NCBI GenBank assembly: GCA_040772225.1 | Contig: JAXGYO010000003.1 | Coordinates: 558,001-622,000, forward strand | From: JAAYED01 sp040772225 | GTDB taxonomy: Bacteria > Chloroflexota > Anaerolineae > UBA1429 | Direction: 5' to 3' | DNA length: 64,000 nucleotides | Part shown: positions 43,008 to 52,270 of the stretch, piece after piece | Layout of the letters: every line of letters starts with the position of its first letter | Numbering within the stretch: position 1 is the stretch's first letter | Made by a program: the position numbers and the translations under genes | Notes under the pieces: model-generated | What the model saw: only the letters and a program-made list of their open reading frames with translations | The model's database searches: none | What the model was told of the DNA's origin: nothing

Positions 43008-44194
43008 GAGAAAGGGGCCCTGCTCGCCAGCCTTGTGGATGACACTGGGTATGACGAGAAATACCTCATCCGTCTCCTTCATGGTAAGTACAAGCATCAC
43101 CCTCGTCCCAAGCGCCGTGGCCGGCACTATGGAGCTGCACTAGACGACGCCTTGCGCGTGATCTTTGAGATTCACGACGGCATCTGTGCTGAGCGTATCC
43201 ACCCAAACCTGATTGAAATGGCAGAGCATGCCGATGCGGATGGAGACCTGGTGCTAACACCGGAACTGCGAGCGCAACTGGAGACGGTGAGCCTATCCAC
43301 GGTGCGACGTCGATGGAGGCAGGTGACCCAGGACGAACCCAGGCGGCTTCGGTCTCGGCCTCGACCAAGTAACGATATCCGTCGCCAGATTCCGATGCGT
43401 CGCATACCATGGGACGAGCAGTCGCCAGGCCACTTTGAGGTAGATCTGGTTCATCATTCTGGGCCGTCAACACAAGGCGAGTATGTGCACACTCTGCAGA
43501 TGGTGGATGTCAAGACAGGCTGGAGTGAGTTGAGAGCAGTACTAGGCCGCAGCTATCGTGTAATGAGCCATGCTTTCGACGCCATGCTACTGCGCCTACC
43601 GTTCCAGGTCCTCGAGTTACACCCCGATAACGGTAGTGAGTTCTTCAACGACCATCTGATGCGTTTCTGGGGAGACCGTGTACCCGGGTTGACCTGGTCT
43701 CGCAGTCGACCCTATCACAAGAACGACAATCGCTTTGTGGAGCAGCGGAACGGCGACCTGGTGCGTGGCTATCTCGGAAAGGATCGTCTCGATACTGTCA
43801 TGCAGACCCAGGCACTCAATGAGCTGTACGATCTGATCTGGCTCTACTTCAACTTCTTCCAGCCTGTACGCCGATTGGCTAGCAAGGAGTTTGTGCAGAC
43901 CAACGGAAGTAGCAGAGTGGTGCGCCATTTCGACACTGCAACCACCCCGTACAAACGCCTCCGGGCCTCCGGCGTCCTCTCAGCCGCCACAATCGACAGA
44001 CTAGATCAGCTCTACAGGGACACGAACCCTAGACAACTCAGACGCCGCATCTATGCACAGATCGATCGCATCTTTGAACTCCCCGGAGCAACTCCAGGGA
44101 TAGCCGAGGACATCTTCGAGACCTTGACGCATCCCATACCAGGAAAGGAGGAGGCACTTTCGGTGACATCAGCAAATGAGTGATCCATCCCTGT

Positions 44195-44215
44195 TCGGTG
44201 ACATTTACATTTGAG
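44195..44215 (+). repeat. Inner right inverted repeat of the rve-type IS
   Basis: TCGGTGACATTTACATTTGAG, inverse of the repeat at 41458-41478. Another partial copy lies at 44159-44181 (TCGGTGACATC...AAATGAGTGA). Confidence 0.7.
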
Positions 44216-44226
44216 TTGTCACGGAG

Positions 44227-44535
44227 AGCTGACGAGGCTCATCGGTACAGCCGGCAGCGCCAGGCAAAAAAGGGCTGGCCGAACGAGGGAATTGTGAGGA
44301 TTACACAAAGCGACGAACTCTATCCTTTCGCCGCCCACTGCGATGGATAGAGTTCGTCTTACCAAGGAGGAGAAGAAGTGCTGCACCCGCCTCGACGGGA
44401 TCTTAGCAGATCAAGTGAGGCTTTGTTCCTCACTTCGTCCTCACTATACCAGCGGCAAGCGGGTTGCGCATCCGCTGATCTTACCATTTCTGACTAGGTA
44501 TTTTCACGCAGATAAGAATCTGATCAGCAGGAGGT
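44227..44535. other. Non-coding region with two strong hairpins between the IS and the sensor kinase
   Basis: No convincing gene. GACGAACTCTATCC (44312-44325) and GGATAGAGTTCGTC (44345-44358) form a perfect 14-bp inverted repeat with a 19-nt spacer. AAGTGAGG/CCTCACTT (44413-44420, 44428-44435) forms an 8-bp hairpin. A 76-codon frame from 44343 has no recognisable protein features. This could be a mobile-element remnant, a small RNA or a bidirectional terminator. Confidence 0.5.
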
Positions 44536-46317
44536 TTACGTCTCCGTCAATAAAATCGTGCTCAAGGGGATGACAACGTGCACCGTGGTACCCTGCTGCG
44601 GTGTCGACCGGATCGTTGCACGCCCCCCAAACAGCCGCGCGCGCTCGTGAATACCGATCAACCCCAGACGGCCCGTCGCGAGCATCTTGCCGGGGTCATC
44701 GGGGACGTGAAAACCGATACCGTCATCCTGCACGAATAACTCCAAATGGTCGTCGGCATAGATGAGCCGGATGGAGACGTGGCTGGCCTCCGCATGGCGC
44801 CGCACATTGCTGAGGCTCTCCTGGGTGAGGCGATAGAGCCCGGTCTCGAGCTCAGGCAGTACAGGCCTCGGCTTACCCTCCACCTCGACGTGCACATCGA
44901 ACTGCTCTTCGCGCGCAGCGCGGCTGCCCAGAATCTCCAGCGCTCGCGGCAACCCCAACTCCTCCAGGAGCGGCGGCCGAAGATCGCTTGTGAACCTCCG
45001 AACTCCCCGCAACGTATCGTCCACCATGTCGCGCAGGCCCTCAAGCTGCGCTTTGAGTCGTTCGTCGCTTGCCGTATCCTGCGCATCCTCGATCCTACGG
45101 AGGAGGACGATCAAATCCTGGGCGGTCTCATCGTGCAGCTCGCGAGCGACACGCTTGCGCTCCTCTTCTTGACTGGTGAGGATCGACACAACATAGCGTT
45201 GGATGTCGGCACGATAGCGCTGGAGTTCAGCCACCATTTTGTTAAAGGCCAGCTCCAGGTTGCGGATCTCTGCCGGTGCATCTGCGAGCGACACCTGCGT
45301 GTCAAAATCACCTTCCGCTACCCGTCCCACCTCCGCGACCAGGCCCTGAAGCGGCGCGGCCACGCGCTGGCTGCCGATGGCGAGGACGGTCAGCGGAAGG
45401 GCAACGGTCGCGACCAATAACCCCGCGATCAGGTAGATCGAGACCTGCAGTGGCGCGACGATATCATCCCAGAGCTCTACGATCAGCATCCCCCAACCGC
45501 TCCAGGTCTCATCAGCAAACAGCGAGCTGGAGAGCTCGTCAAAGGGAACAGCGGCATAGCCCACCACCGTGCGCTGGCCCTGATCCGACACGGTGCGCGC
45601 CCCTTCTTCCCCCGCCAACAGCGCCGCAACCGCGGGATGGCGGCTGGCGTTTGCACTCACCATATCCGCCTCCGGATGGAAGAGCACAGTTCCCGTATCA
45701 TCCACCAGGTATGAATAGCCGGCCACGCCCACGCGCACGTTCTCAAGCGCCGTGCCCAGTGCATGCCCTCCCTTGAGCTGCCATACACCGAGGACACATC
45801 CAGCAAACTGCCGGTTCACACCATAGTAAGGGATGGCTGCGACCACCAGCGATTGCCCGCGCTCATTCGTGATCACCGGCGATCGCACCGGACGTCGCAC
45901 CTGACGGGCGCGATCGACAAAGCCATACGGACCATAGGACTCGCCCACCTGCCCGCCGAAAGTGGCAACTACGACACCGTCCGCTCCGGTCACGCTGATC
46001 TGATCAAACCGCTGCTGAAGCGGCGTGTTCTGCGCCAGCATTTCGCGCATCTGTTCCGCCTCGCCTGCGCGCACCTGATCGGTGGAGGCTACCTGAGTCA
46101 ACAAGAGAAGCGAATCCGACCAGTAGGAGGCGGCCTGCCGAGCGGCCAGTTTAGTGAGCTCTGCATCCCGCTGCTCGACCAGCGTCTGAATGAGTTGCGT
46201 CACGCCAAAAAAGCCCACCAGGGCCAGGGCGATCAGCAGGACAATGATGGGCACCGCCATGGAGAGCAAAAGTTGCGCCCGCAGACTGGAGAATTGCGGA
46301 CGGCGGAAAAGATGCAT
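44536..46317 (-). CDS. Membrane sensor histidine kinase (HisKA_3/NarL-type, Cache-like sensor)
   Basis: A 593-residue kinase: TM1 at about residues 15-40, an extracytoplasmic double-Cache-like sensor (about 41-285), TM2 (286-312), HAMP (about 315-370), a HisKA_3 dimerisation domain with phospho-accepting His in VARELHDETAQD near residue 395, and an HATPase_c domain (TQESLSNVRRHAEASHVSI; DDGIGFHV; RLGLIGIHERARLFGG). It should phosphorylate a NarL-type response regulator, but none is adjacent. Start at 46317 has GGAG 6 nt upstream; a TATAAT with extended TGC lies at 46366-46371 (minus strand). It is divergent from the ECF sigma gene. Confidence 0.9.
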   Translation of the reverse strand: MHLFRRPQFSSLRAQLLLSMAVPIIVLLIALALVGFFGVTQLIQTLVEQRDAELTKLAARQAASYWSDSLLLLTQVASTDQVRAGEAEQMREMLAQNTPLQQRFDQISVTGADGVVVATFGGQVGESYGPYGFVDRARQVRRPVRSPVITNERGQSLVVAAIPYYGVNRQFAGCVLGVWQLKGGHALGTALENVRVGVAGYSYLVDDTGTVLFHPEADMVSANASRHPAVAALLAGEEGARTVSDQGQRTVVGYAAVPFDELSSSLFADETWSGWGMLIVELWDDIVAPLQVSIYLIAGLLVATVALPLTVLAIGSQRVAAPLQGLVAEVGRVAEGDFDTQVSLADAPAEIRNLELAFNKMVAELQRYRADIQRYVVSILTSQEEERKRVARELHDETAQDLIVLLRRIEDAQDTASDERLKAQLEGLRDMVDDTLRGVRRFTSDLRPPLLEELGLPRALEILGSRAAREEQFDVHVEVEGKPRPVLPELETGLYRLTQESLSNVRRHAEASHVSIRLIYADDHLELFVQDDGIGFHVPDDPGKMLATGRLGLIGIHERARLFGGRATIRSTPQQGTTVHVVIPLSTILLTET

Positions 46318-46522
46318 GTGTCGCTCCGGTACTGCATGCGATCCATCGGCCAGAACACTGTACCGATTATAGCACGAGGGACGCGCGGCCCGAAAGCGCG
46401 TTGCCTCCTGCGCTTTGCGGCCAGGTGGTCCTTTGACCACAGGCTGTCGTCGCGCTAAACTACAGGGACATTCGAAACTAGGCACCCGCCAGAGTGTTAT
46501 GGATACCGATAGCGAGGGAACG

Positions 46523-47089
46523 ATGACCGACTGGGACGAGCAGGCAGAGATTGAGGCTGCGCAACGAGACCCTCGCGCCTTTGGTGCTCTTTACGAGCAT
46601 TATGTGGAACGCATCTATAGCTATGTCTACCATCGCGTCGGCAACGTTCACGACGCCGAGGACCTGACAGCGCGCGTCTTTTTCCGGGCCATCGCTCACC
46701 TGGACACCTACGTCGACAAGGGCTATCCCTTTTCGGCATGGCTCTACCGGATCGCCCACAACCTGATCGCCAACTGGCACCGCGACCGCAGTCGCCGGCC
46801 GGTGATCTCGCTGGAGGACATGGTGATCAGCAGCCGGCCCGATGAGCATCCCGAGCGGGTTGCCCAGGAACAGGACGAGAAACGGTTCCTCTCTGAGGCA
46901 GTCATGACACTGGACCCGGTGCGGCGCGAGCTCGTGATGCTCAAGTTTAACGAGGGCCTATCGAACGCAGAGATCGGTCAGGTGCTCGGGCGAAGCGAGG
47001 GGGCTATCAAGTCACTGTATCATCGCACCTTGCTGCAGCTGCGCCGCGAACTAGAAAAGAAGGGCATACAGATCGATGTCGACCTCTAG
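46523..47089 (+). CDS. ECF-family RNA polymerase sigma factor
   Basis: A 188-residue sigma factor. Region 2 reads FGALYEHYVERIYSYVYHRV and DAEDLTARVFFRAIAHLDTY, and region 4 reads ELVMLKFNEGLSNAEIGQVL and EGAIKSLYHRTLLQLRREL. ATG at 46523 follows GAGGG by 5 nt; an ATG eight codons earlier is possible. Its last 14 bp overlap the start of the next gene, a small membrane protein that is probably its anti-sigma or sensor partner. Confidence 0.93.
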   Translation: MTDWDEQAEIEAAQRDPRAFGALYEHYVERIYSYVYHRVGNVHDAEDLTARVFFRAIAHLDTYVDKGYPFSAWLYRIAHNLIANWHRDRSRRPVISLEDMVISSRPDEHPERVAQEQDEKRFLSEAVMTLDPVRRELVMLKFNEGLSNAEIGQVLGRSEGAIKSLYHRTLLQLRRELEKKGIQIDVDL

Positions 47090-47438
47090 CCAATTGGACC
47101 AAATGTCAGATACCCTGTCGAGCCTTTGGTCCGGAATTCGCAGGTCTCTTCGGATTCACGGCCTCCTCCCGCTGCCTGACCAGGTCTACGAGCAGGTGGA
47201 GGGACGGCTATCAAACGCGCTGCCACCTGTCTCCATGCCCCGAGGATTCCGTGAGTCGCTGGCATCCAATCTGGAGCTCCTGGCGGAGCACCGGCAGTCC
47301 GGCGTAGTCGTGCGCCAGGAGAACCCAAGGCCCACGGTGCTGCTGGTGAGCGTGGGTATCGCCAGCCTGGCAACGGCGGCGGGGCTTGTGGCACTCGTAA
47401 TCATGCTGACCCGCAGCGGTGCACGGCACACGGCCTAG
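47076..47438 (+). CDS. Small single-helix membrane protein, probable partner of the ECF sigma factor
   Basis: A 120-residue protein with a cytoplasmic N-terminal part and one membrane helix near the C-terminus (about residues 90-112: LLVSVGIASLATAAGLVALV). No zinc HxxxCxxC motif is present, so it is not a canonical ZAS anti-sigma. The 14-bp overlap with the sigma gene implies coupled translation and a functional link. Confidence 0.65.
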   Translation: MSTSSQLDQMSDTLSSLWSGIRRSLRIHGLLPLPDQVYEQVEGRLSNALPPVSMPRGFRESLASNLELLAEHRQSGVVVRQENPRPTVLLVSVGIASLATAAGLVALVIMLTRSGARHTA

Positions 47439-47494
47439 CCCTGGGCAGCAGGCGTTCTTAGCGTGAGCAAGCCGCACACAGGCGCGGCGCATCC

Positions 47495-49255
47495 TCAGTC
47501 GCCCAGATAAATGTCCTTCAGCCACGGATAGAGCCCGGCGCCGGAGCCATAGCCCTGTACCCACGGCTTGACCAGGGTGTATGCAACGCCGTGCGTCAGC
47601 GGCACCCACGGCGCCTCCCGCAGAATCACCAGCTCCGCCTGTTCATACAACGCTGCGCGCCGTTCGTCATCTTGCTCTATCCTCGCCTGCTCCAGCAGAG
47701 CGTCCACCTCGGGGTTGGCATAGCCCGTGTGGTTCTGTGAGCTCTGACTGTAAAAGAGGAGATCGACAAAGTTCTGCGGGTCAGGATAGTCGGCGATCCA
47801 TCCGCTGGAGTAAAAAGCATAGCGCCGGTCATTGAGATCCTGCAGAAAATCGGGCCAGTCGATCTGCTCCACCGTCACCACCAGGCCCAGGTTCTCCTCC
47901 AGCATGGCGACCACAGCCTCTGTAAGCGGCGGCATGTACCCGCTCGTCCCGCTGATGGACAGCACGATCGCAGGCATATTACCGGGGGCAGCATAGCGCG
48001 AACTGGCCAGGAGCCGGCGAGCCTCTACGGGGTCAAAAGCCATGACCTCTGAGGCAGGATCGGGCTCCGCGGTCACGAGTCCCGGCGGGAGGATCCCTCG
48101 TCCCGGAACGGCGCTGTTGTTCAAGACCAGCGTCGCCAACTTGTCTCGATCGATCGCCTTGAGTACGGCCTGGCGCACAGCCACATCGTCAAAGGGGGGC
48201 CTGGTGACATCCATCGCGAGGTACTCGGTGCTCAGCTCTGGCGCCACATGCAACTGCTCGCTGAGGGGATTATATGGATCCATGACGCGGTCCAGTTCAT
48301 CTGCCCAGACGCTGACGATGTCCAGTTGATCGTTCTCGTACATGGTGATCGGCAGACCGCCATTGACGACGAACTCGACCCGGTCCACGAGGGGCCCCTC
48401 GCCATAGTAGCGGGAGTTGCGTTCCAGAGCGATCAAATCCTCCGTGATCGTATCCAGGACAAAGGGACCACTGCCGTTGGGGTCCAGCATCCAGCGCTCG
48501 CCCTGCCTGCCGATATCGTCTACGTCCACAAGCAGCGCGGCTGGATAGGTCAGCTTGGCCAGAAAGTATGCTTTGGGCGCATCGATCGAAACAGCAAGCG
48601 TGTAGGCATCGCGAATATCCAACCCCTCGATCCTGGTCGCCTGGCCCCTGGCAAAAGCTTCGACCCCGACTATGTCACCCAAATAGTTGGGCGCCACGGG
48701 CGAGGCCAACTCGGGGCTGCAGGCGCGCTCCCAGGAGCGGACAACATCCTCCGCCGTGATGGGCGTACCATCAGCAAAGGTTGCCTCGGGATTGAGGTGA
48801 AAGACATACGTCCTGCCCTGATCCTCCATGTCCCAGCCAGTGGCCAGGTCCGGCACGATCTCCAGGTCCTGATTCAGCCTCACCAGACCGGAAAAGAGAT
48901 GCACAACATACAGCGCAGAGGTATTGTCCTGCACCATGGCCGGATCCAGCGTAGGCGGCAAATCGCCTGCCAGCCTGAGCGTTCCTCCGGCTGCCAGATC
49001 GGGCGTAACGACGCCGGGGATAGCTTCCGTGTCCTTGATGCCCCCCGGACTCGGAGCCTCGCTCGAATCCGCATCCAACTCTGTGGCGATCTGGGGTGTG
49101 CCTGTAGGCTGAAAATCCACAATGTCGACGGCGCCGCTCACATCGATGGTCTGCCGCTGAATCCAGAACAAAGCCCCCGTGCCAAGTGCGAGCGTGCAGG
49201 CGCACAGCAACGCCAGAGCGATCGCTACAATAACGAGAAGGGCTCTGTTCGACAT
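47495..49255 (-). CDS. Oligopeptide/dipeptide ABC transporter substrate-binding protein (SBP family 5)
   Basis: A 586-residue extracytoplasmic binding protein. An N-terminal hydrophobic segment (ALLVIVAIALALLCACTLAL) is a membrane anchor or lipoprotein signal. The SBP_bac_5 domain begins GGTLRLAGDLPPTLDPAMVQ, with typical YVFHLNPEATFADGTPITAE and later FYSSGWIADYPDPQNFVDL. It should capture peptides or related solutes. No permease or ATPase genes are adjacent, so it is an orphan here. Confidence 0.88.
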   Translation of the reverse strand: MSNRALLVIVAIALALLCACTLALGTGALFWIQRQTIDVSGAVDIVDFQPTGTPQIATELDADSSEAPSPGGIKDTEAIPGVVTPDLAAGGTLRLAGDLPPTLDPAMVQDNTSALYVVHLFSGLVRLNQDLEIVPDLATGWDMEDQGRTYVFHLNPEATFADGTPITAEDVVRSWERACSPELASPVAPNYLGDIVGVEAFARGQATRIEGLDIRDAYTLAVSIDAPKAYFLAKLTYPAALLVDVDDIGRQGERWMLDPNGSGPFVLDTITEDLIALERNSRYYGEGPLVDRVEFVVNGGLPITMYENDQLDIVSVWADELDRVMDPYNPLSEQLHVAPELSTEYLAMDVTRPPFDDVAVRQAVLKAIDRDKLATLVLNNSAVPGRGILPPGLVTAEPDPASEVMAFDPVEARRLLASSRYAAPGNMPAIVLSISGTSGYMPPLTEAVVAMLEENLGLVVTVEQIDWPDFLQDLNDRRYAFYSSGWIADYPDPQNFVDLLFYSQSSQNHTGYANPEVDALLEQARIEQDDERRAALYEQAELVILREAPWVPLTHGVAYTLVKPWVQGYGSGAGLYPWLKDIYLGD

Positions 49256-49438
49256 CTCAGCTCACTTTCGAGAAAAGCTGCCCGTAAAACATCCAGCGCA
49301 TGCAGCGGGCATCTAAGGCAACCGCGCATCGTGATGCCAGCGGCCCGACATCGGGTATAGGACGGCCAATGCCGAAAGCATCGACCTGTCTACATACCGT
49401 CATGCCGGGCCTGTAACGAGTCGGCCTGACCTGAGAGG

Positions 49439-50305
49439 TTACTGCGGGATAACCACCTGCTGACCGACGAACACGCGATTGGGGTCGACGATATAGTTAT
49501 AGTCCGCCAGTTCCTCAACACTCACGCCATACTGCAGGGCGATGCTGGCCAGCGACTCGCCGGCCTGGATCACGTGGACAATGGCATTTGGATCGAGCGG
49601 TTGAACGACAACCGTGAGTTCCTGGCCGGGCTTGAGGAGCGTCGGATCCTTGAGCCAGGTATTGAGCGCCATGATCTGGCCAACAGGCATCCGGTACCGG
49701 GCGCCGATGTCATTCAGCGTCTCCCCAGCCCTGACGATGTGGATCGCGGTGTTCTCCACATCTGTGTCCCACAGCGGCTCCACGCCAGGGGGAAGCCGAA
49801 GCTGCTGGCCCACCCGGAGCGTTATGCTGCTCAGTTCATTCGCTTCCATGAAGGCCGCCACCGTGCTGCCATGGGCCTCTGCAACCGTTCCCAGCGTATC
49901 GCCAGGCATCACCGTGTACAGTGAGCCAGTGTAGGGCACCACCGTAGGTTCCGACGTCGGCTCTGGCGTCGCCGTGGGCTCGGCCGTCGGCTCTGCCGTT
50001 GCCTCGGCCGTTGCTCCGGCAAACGCATCCGGCACAACGTCCCCGGCCTCCCCTTCGGCCTCACCGCCCTCTTCGACCGCACCCTCGGCGTCCGCAGACT
50101 CTGCATCCGCAAGCTCTGCGGATGCCTCTTTGTCACCGGTGCTGGCAGCTTGTTCCGCCTCAACGATCGCCGCCTCCACCGATGGCAGCGTGGGCAATGG
50201 CTCCCGCTCCCGCTCGGGTTTGGACCGCACACATCCCGCCGCCAGCGTCAGCAGCAGCGCACAAACCACGACCGTGACGAGCACGCGCATCCTGGATCCA
50301 AGCAT
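49439..50305 (-). CDS. LysM-domain lipoprotein (three LysM repeats)
   Basis: A 288-residue lipoprotein. The signal peptide ends LTLAAGC (lipobox Cys near residue 25). Residues 30-125 are an Ala/Glu/Thr/Pro-rich linker. Three LysM modules follow: YTVMPGDTLGTVAEAHGSTV, HIVRAGETLNDIGARYRMPV and HVIQAGESLASIALQYGVSV. They bind peptidoglycan or chitin-like glycans, anchoring the protein to the wall. No catalytic domain is present. Confidence 0.88.
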   Translation of the reverse strand: MLGSRMRVLVTVVVCALLLTLAAGCVRSKPEREREPLPTLPSVEAAIVEAEQAASTGDKEASAELADAESADAEGAVEEGGEAEGEAGDVVPDAFAGATAEATAEPTAEPTATPEPTSEPTVVPYTGSLYTVMPGDTLGTVAEAHGSTVAAFMEANELSSITLRVGQQLRLPPGVEPLWDTDVENTAIHIVRAGETLNDIGARYRMPVGQIMALNTWLKDPTLLKPGQELTVVVQPLDPNAIVHVIQAGESLASIALQYGVSVEELADYNYIVDPNRVFVGQQVVIPQ

Positions 50306-50477
50306 TCCTGCGCCTCCTTAGTTTCCACTCGCCTGTTTGGCAGCCAGTCCGTTGAACGTTATGACTGCTCCAGACAACCTGCCGCAGGATAGCACGGCAT
50401 AATACAAACGTCAATGACGACAACCAGATCGGGCCTTGAGCCGGTCAGCACGGGTACTGGCGTGAGACGCATAACGA

Positions 50478-50513
50478 AAGGACTGGCACCGCCGTGTGGC
50501 AGTACCAGTCCTT
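50478..50513 (-). terminator. Terminator of the small-gene pair
   Basis: AAGGACTGG (50478-50486) and CCAGTCCTT (50505-50513) are exact complements. On the minus strand the stem is followed by TTTCG. It lies about 50 bp after the stop of the 47-codon gene. Confidence 0.6.
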
Positions 50514-50561
50514 CTATGCTATGAGTCAAACCAGGGCCTTGCGGGGCCTTGAGGTTGTTAA

Positions 50562-50705
50562 CTACTTGCCCAGCCTGGCCAGTCCGCGACCGGTCCCAGA
50601 TTCTCGTTCGCCTCTGTTCAGCCGAAGCGGGTTGGCCTTGCTGATCTGGAATATGTCATATTCATATTCGGCCAGTCGTGCGTTAATTGCCGATACGATT
50701 TCCAT
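50562..50705 (-). CDS. Small protein, 47 residues, unknown
   Basis: It begins MEIVSAINARLAEYEYDIFQ and ends RESGTGRGLARLGK: an acidic amphipathic first half and a basic, glycine-rich tail. The ribosome site AGGAGGGGAG before the ATG is very strong. It lies 44 bp after the 76-codon gene, with a terminator after it. Not recognised; the leader-like N-terminus and Gly/Arg-rich end would suit a small peptide precursor, but no maturation enzyme is adjacent. Confidence 0.5.
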   Translation of the reverse strand: MEIVSAINARLAEYEYDIFQISKANPLRLNRGERESGTGRGLARLGK

Positions 50706-50749
50706 TTCTCTCCCCTCCTGACACTCGCTGTCCACGGGCTGACCTCGCA

Positions 50750-50980
50750 CTATGCGGGGACAGCACACACTGACGTCGTCTGCAGGGGCGCGATCTGGCA
50801 AATCACGTCTCGCGCTGAGTCGGCCAGGGCATCCACAGAAGCGCGTACGCTTCCTTTCACAGTGGAAGCCTCGGCGTTCCGGAAATGATCCCGACTTGCC
50901 GTCTCACGCAGATAATCACTGTACGTCATCTGAACGATGTTCATCAGCGTCTGGTTCTGCTCGACTTCCATGGTATTCAT
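50750..50980 (-). CDS. Small protein, 76 residues, unknown
   Basis: It begins MNTMEVEQNQTLMNIVQMTY, has a polar middle (SDYLRETASRDHF) and ends with a hydrophobic segment containing two Cys (VICQIAPLQTTSVCAVPA). GAGGAG lies 5-6 nt before the ATG. A near-perfect promoter (51110-51138) drives it. Not recognised. An Ile/Met-rich, acidic N-terminus and a short Cys/Thr-containing C-terminus resemble ribosomal-peptide precursors in style only. Confidence 0.5.
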   Translation of the reverse strand: MNTMEVEQNQTLMNIVQMTYSDYLRETASRDHFRNAEASTVKGSVRASVDALADSARDVICQIAPLQTTSVCAVPA

Positions 50981-51109
50981 CTCTATCTCCTCTTCCTTGA
51001 GCGTGTACACCTGCGCTTTTCCGTCGTCATCTCTAAATGCATATCGCCCTGGCCATTGCCGGGGCGACATCGCCGCGCGCTAGGTTGTCTTCACTCTCAA
51101 TCTGCCCCT

Positions 51110-51138
51110 ATTGTAGCACCAATTCTCGCCTTTGTCAA
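51110..51138 (-). promoter_or_regulatory. Near-consensus promoter for the two small genes
   Basis: On the minus strand TTGACA (51133-51138), 17-bp spacer, TACAAT (51110-51115), with TGC before the -10 hexamer. About 115 nt of leader precede the 76-codon gene. The rest of 50981-51286 is AT-richer and shows no other gene. Confidence 0.8.
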
Positions 51139-51286
51139 GTGATTTTATTCACAATATTTAGAATTGTTCAGATTGATCGTTATGGCGAGACTGTCGCGAC
51201 GCCGCACGGATTGACGTCTCTATGCGCTGCGTCTATCCTCTGATGTCTCTCAACTACAATCCCACCTGAAGAGTGATACGCACACC

Positions 51287-52270
51287 ATGGCCGCAATCAC
51301 CGTAGACAACCTGGTCAAGACCTATACTGTCGCCGAGCGCAGAGCGGGGACCTGGGGTGCCCTCACCAGCCTGGTACATCGCACGCATCGGGCAGTGCAC
51401 GCCCTGGCGGGCGTCTCCTTCTCGATCCAGCCGGGCGAACTGGTGGGATATATCGGCCCCAATGGCGCCGGCAAGTCAACCACCGTCAAGATCCTCTCCG
51501 GTATCCTGGTGCCTTCGAGCGGGAGCGTCACCGTCCTCGGCCGCGTGCCCTGGCGGGAGCGCATCGCCCATGTGGCGCAGATCGGCGTGGTCTTTGGCCA
51601 GCGCACACAGCTCTGGTGGGACCTCCCGGTCACAGATTCCTTTGACCTCCTGCGTGAGATCTACCGGGTGCCGCCCGATCAGTACCGCCGCACGCGCGCT
51701 GAACTGGTTGACATCATGAACCTGGCGGGCCTGCTGGACACGCCGGTCCGGCAGCTCAGCCTGGGACAACGTATGCGCTGCGATTTGGCCGCTGCCCTGC
51801 TCCACCGCCCGCAGATACTCTTCCTGGATGAGCCCACGATCGGACTGGATGCGGTGGCCAAGCTCGCGGTGCGGGAACTGGTCAAGCGGCTCAATCGCGA
51901 GCAGGGGCTGACAGTGATCCTCACGACCCACGATATGGACGACATCGAGAGCCTCTGCACACGGGTGATAATGATCAATGAGGGCCGGATCCTGCTGGAT
52001 GGCACGCTCGACCACATGCGGCAGATGGTGACGAGCGAGCGCCGCATGGCCATCATCCTGGCCGACGAGGCGACATGGATCGAGGTTGCGGATGCGCAGG
52101 TGCTCCACCGCGATGGACCGCGCCTGACGCTGAGTTTCGACCCTGAGCGCATCTCGGCTGCGCAGCTGATCGGGGATATCTCCTCGCGCTACGCCATCCG
52201 CGACCTGTACGTGGAGAACGCTCCGATCGAAGAGATCGTAGCTCAGATCTATACGGACAGAACGGCATGA
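51287..52270 (+). CDS. ABC-2 type exporter ATP-binding protein
   Basis: A 327-residue ATPase of the NatA/DrrA-like group. Walker A is YIGPNGAGKSTTVKILSG, the signature LSLGQRMRCDLAAALL and Walker B QILFLDEPTIGLD; the H-loop is VILTTHDMDD. It powers the two membrane proteins that follow (ATGA overlap 52267-52270, then an 8-bp overlap). The substrate of this exporter type is unknown. Confidence 0.92.
   Translation: MAAITVDNLVKTYTVAERRAGTWGALTSLVHRTHRAVHALAGVSFSIQPGELVGYIGPNGAGKSTTVKILSGILVPSSGSVTVLGRVPWRERIAHVAQIGVVFGQRTQLWWDLPVTDSFDLLREIYRVPPDQYRRTRAELVDIMNLAGLLDTPVRQLSLGQRMRCDLAAALLHRPQILFLDEPTIGLDAVAKLAVRELVKRLNREQGLTVILTTHDMDDIESLCTRVIMINEGRILLDGTLDHMRQMVTSERRMAIILADEATWIEVADAQVLHRDGPRLTLSFDPERISAAQLIGDISSRYAIRDLYVENAPIEEIVAQIYTDRTA

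Larger units (their letters stand above)
41504..44183 (+). pseudogene. rve (DDE integrase-core) transposase gene, split by the IS110 insertion
   Basis: The 5' part (41504-41572) encodes MSSSASLELVFSHREEYLAA GRK. The 3' part resumes in frame at 43008 with EKGALLASLVDDTGYDEKYL and runs to 44183 (about 415 residues joined). The catalytic triad is visible: HFEVDLVHHSG, LELHPDNGSEFF and RFVEQRNGDLV. The N-terminus is a helix-turn-helix-like region. The downstream part could still be translated from GTG 43035. The family is an integrase-core IS with multiple TGTCACC-type terminal repeats; I cannot name it with certainty. Confidence 0.8.
41413..44226. mobile_element. Nested insertion element: rve-type IS interrupted by an IS110-family element
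   Basis: Imperfect terminal repeats begin near 41413 (TTCCGTGGTCACTCACC...) and, inverted, end near 44226 (...GAGTTGTCACGGA). Second inner copies lie at 41458-41478 and 44195-44215 (CTCAAAT-NNN-AATGTCACCGA and its inverse). Between them is one rve transposase gene, split near its 5' end by a 1.4-kb IS110-type element. Exact outer ends and target duplication cannot be fixed by eye. Confidence 0.75.

Noticed and set aside
44343..44573. 76-codon frame after the IS
   Set aside because: Its start lies inside the 14-bp inverted repeat, there is no homology-like pattern, and it runs into the sensor kinase gene.
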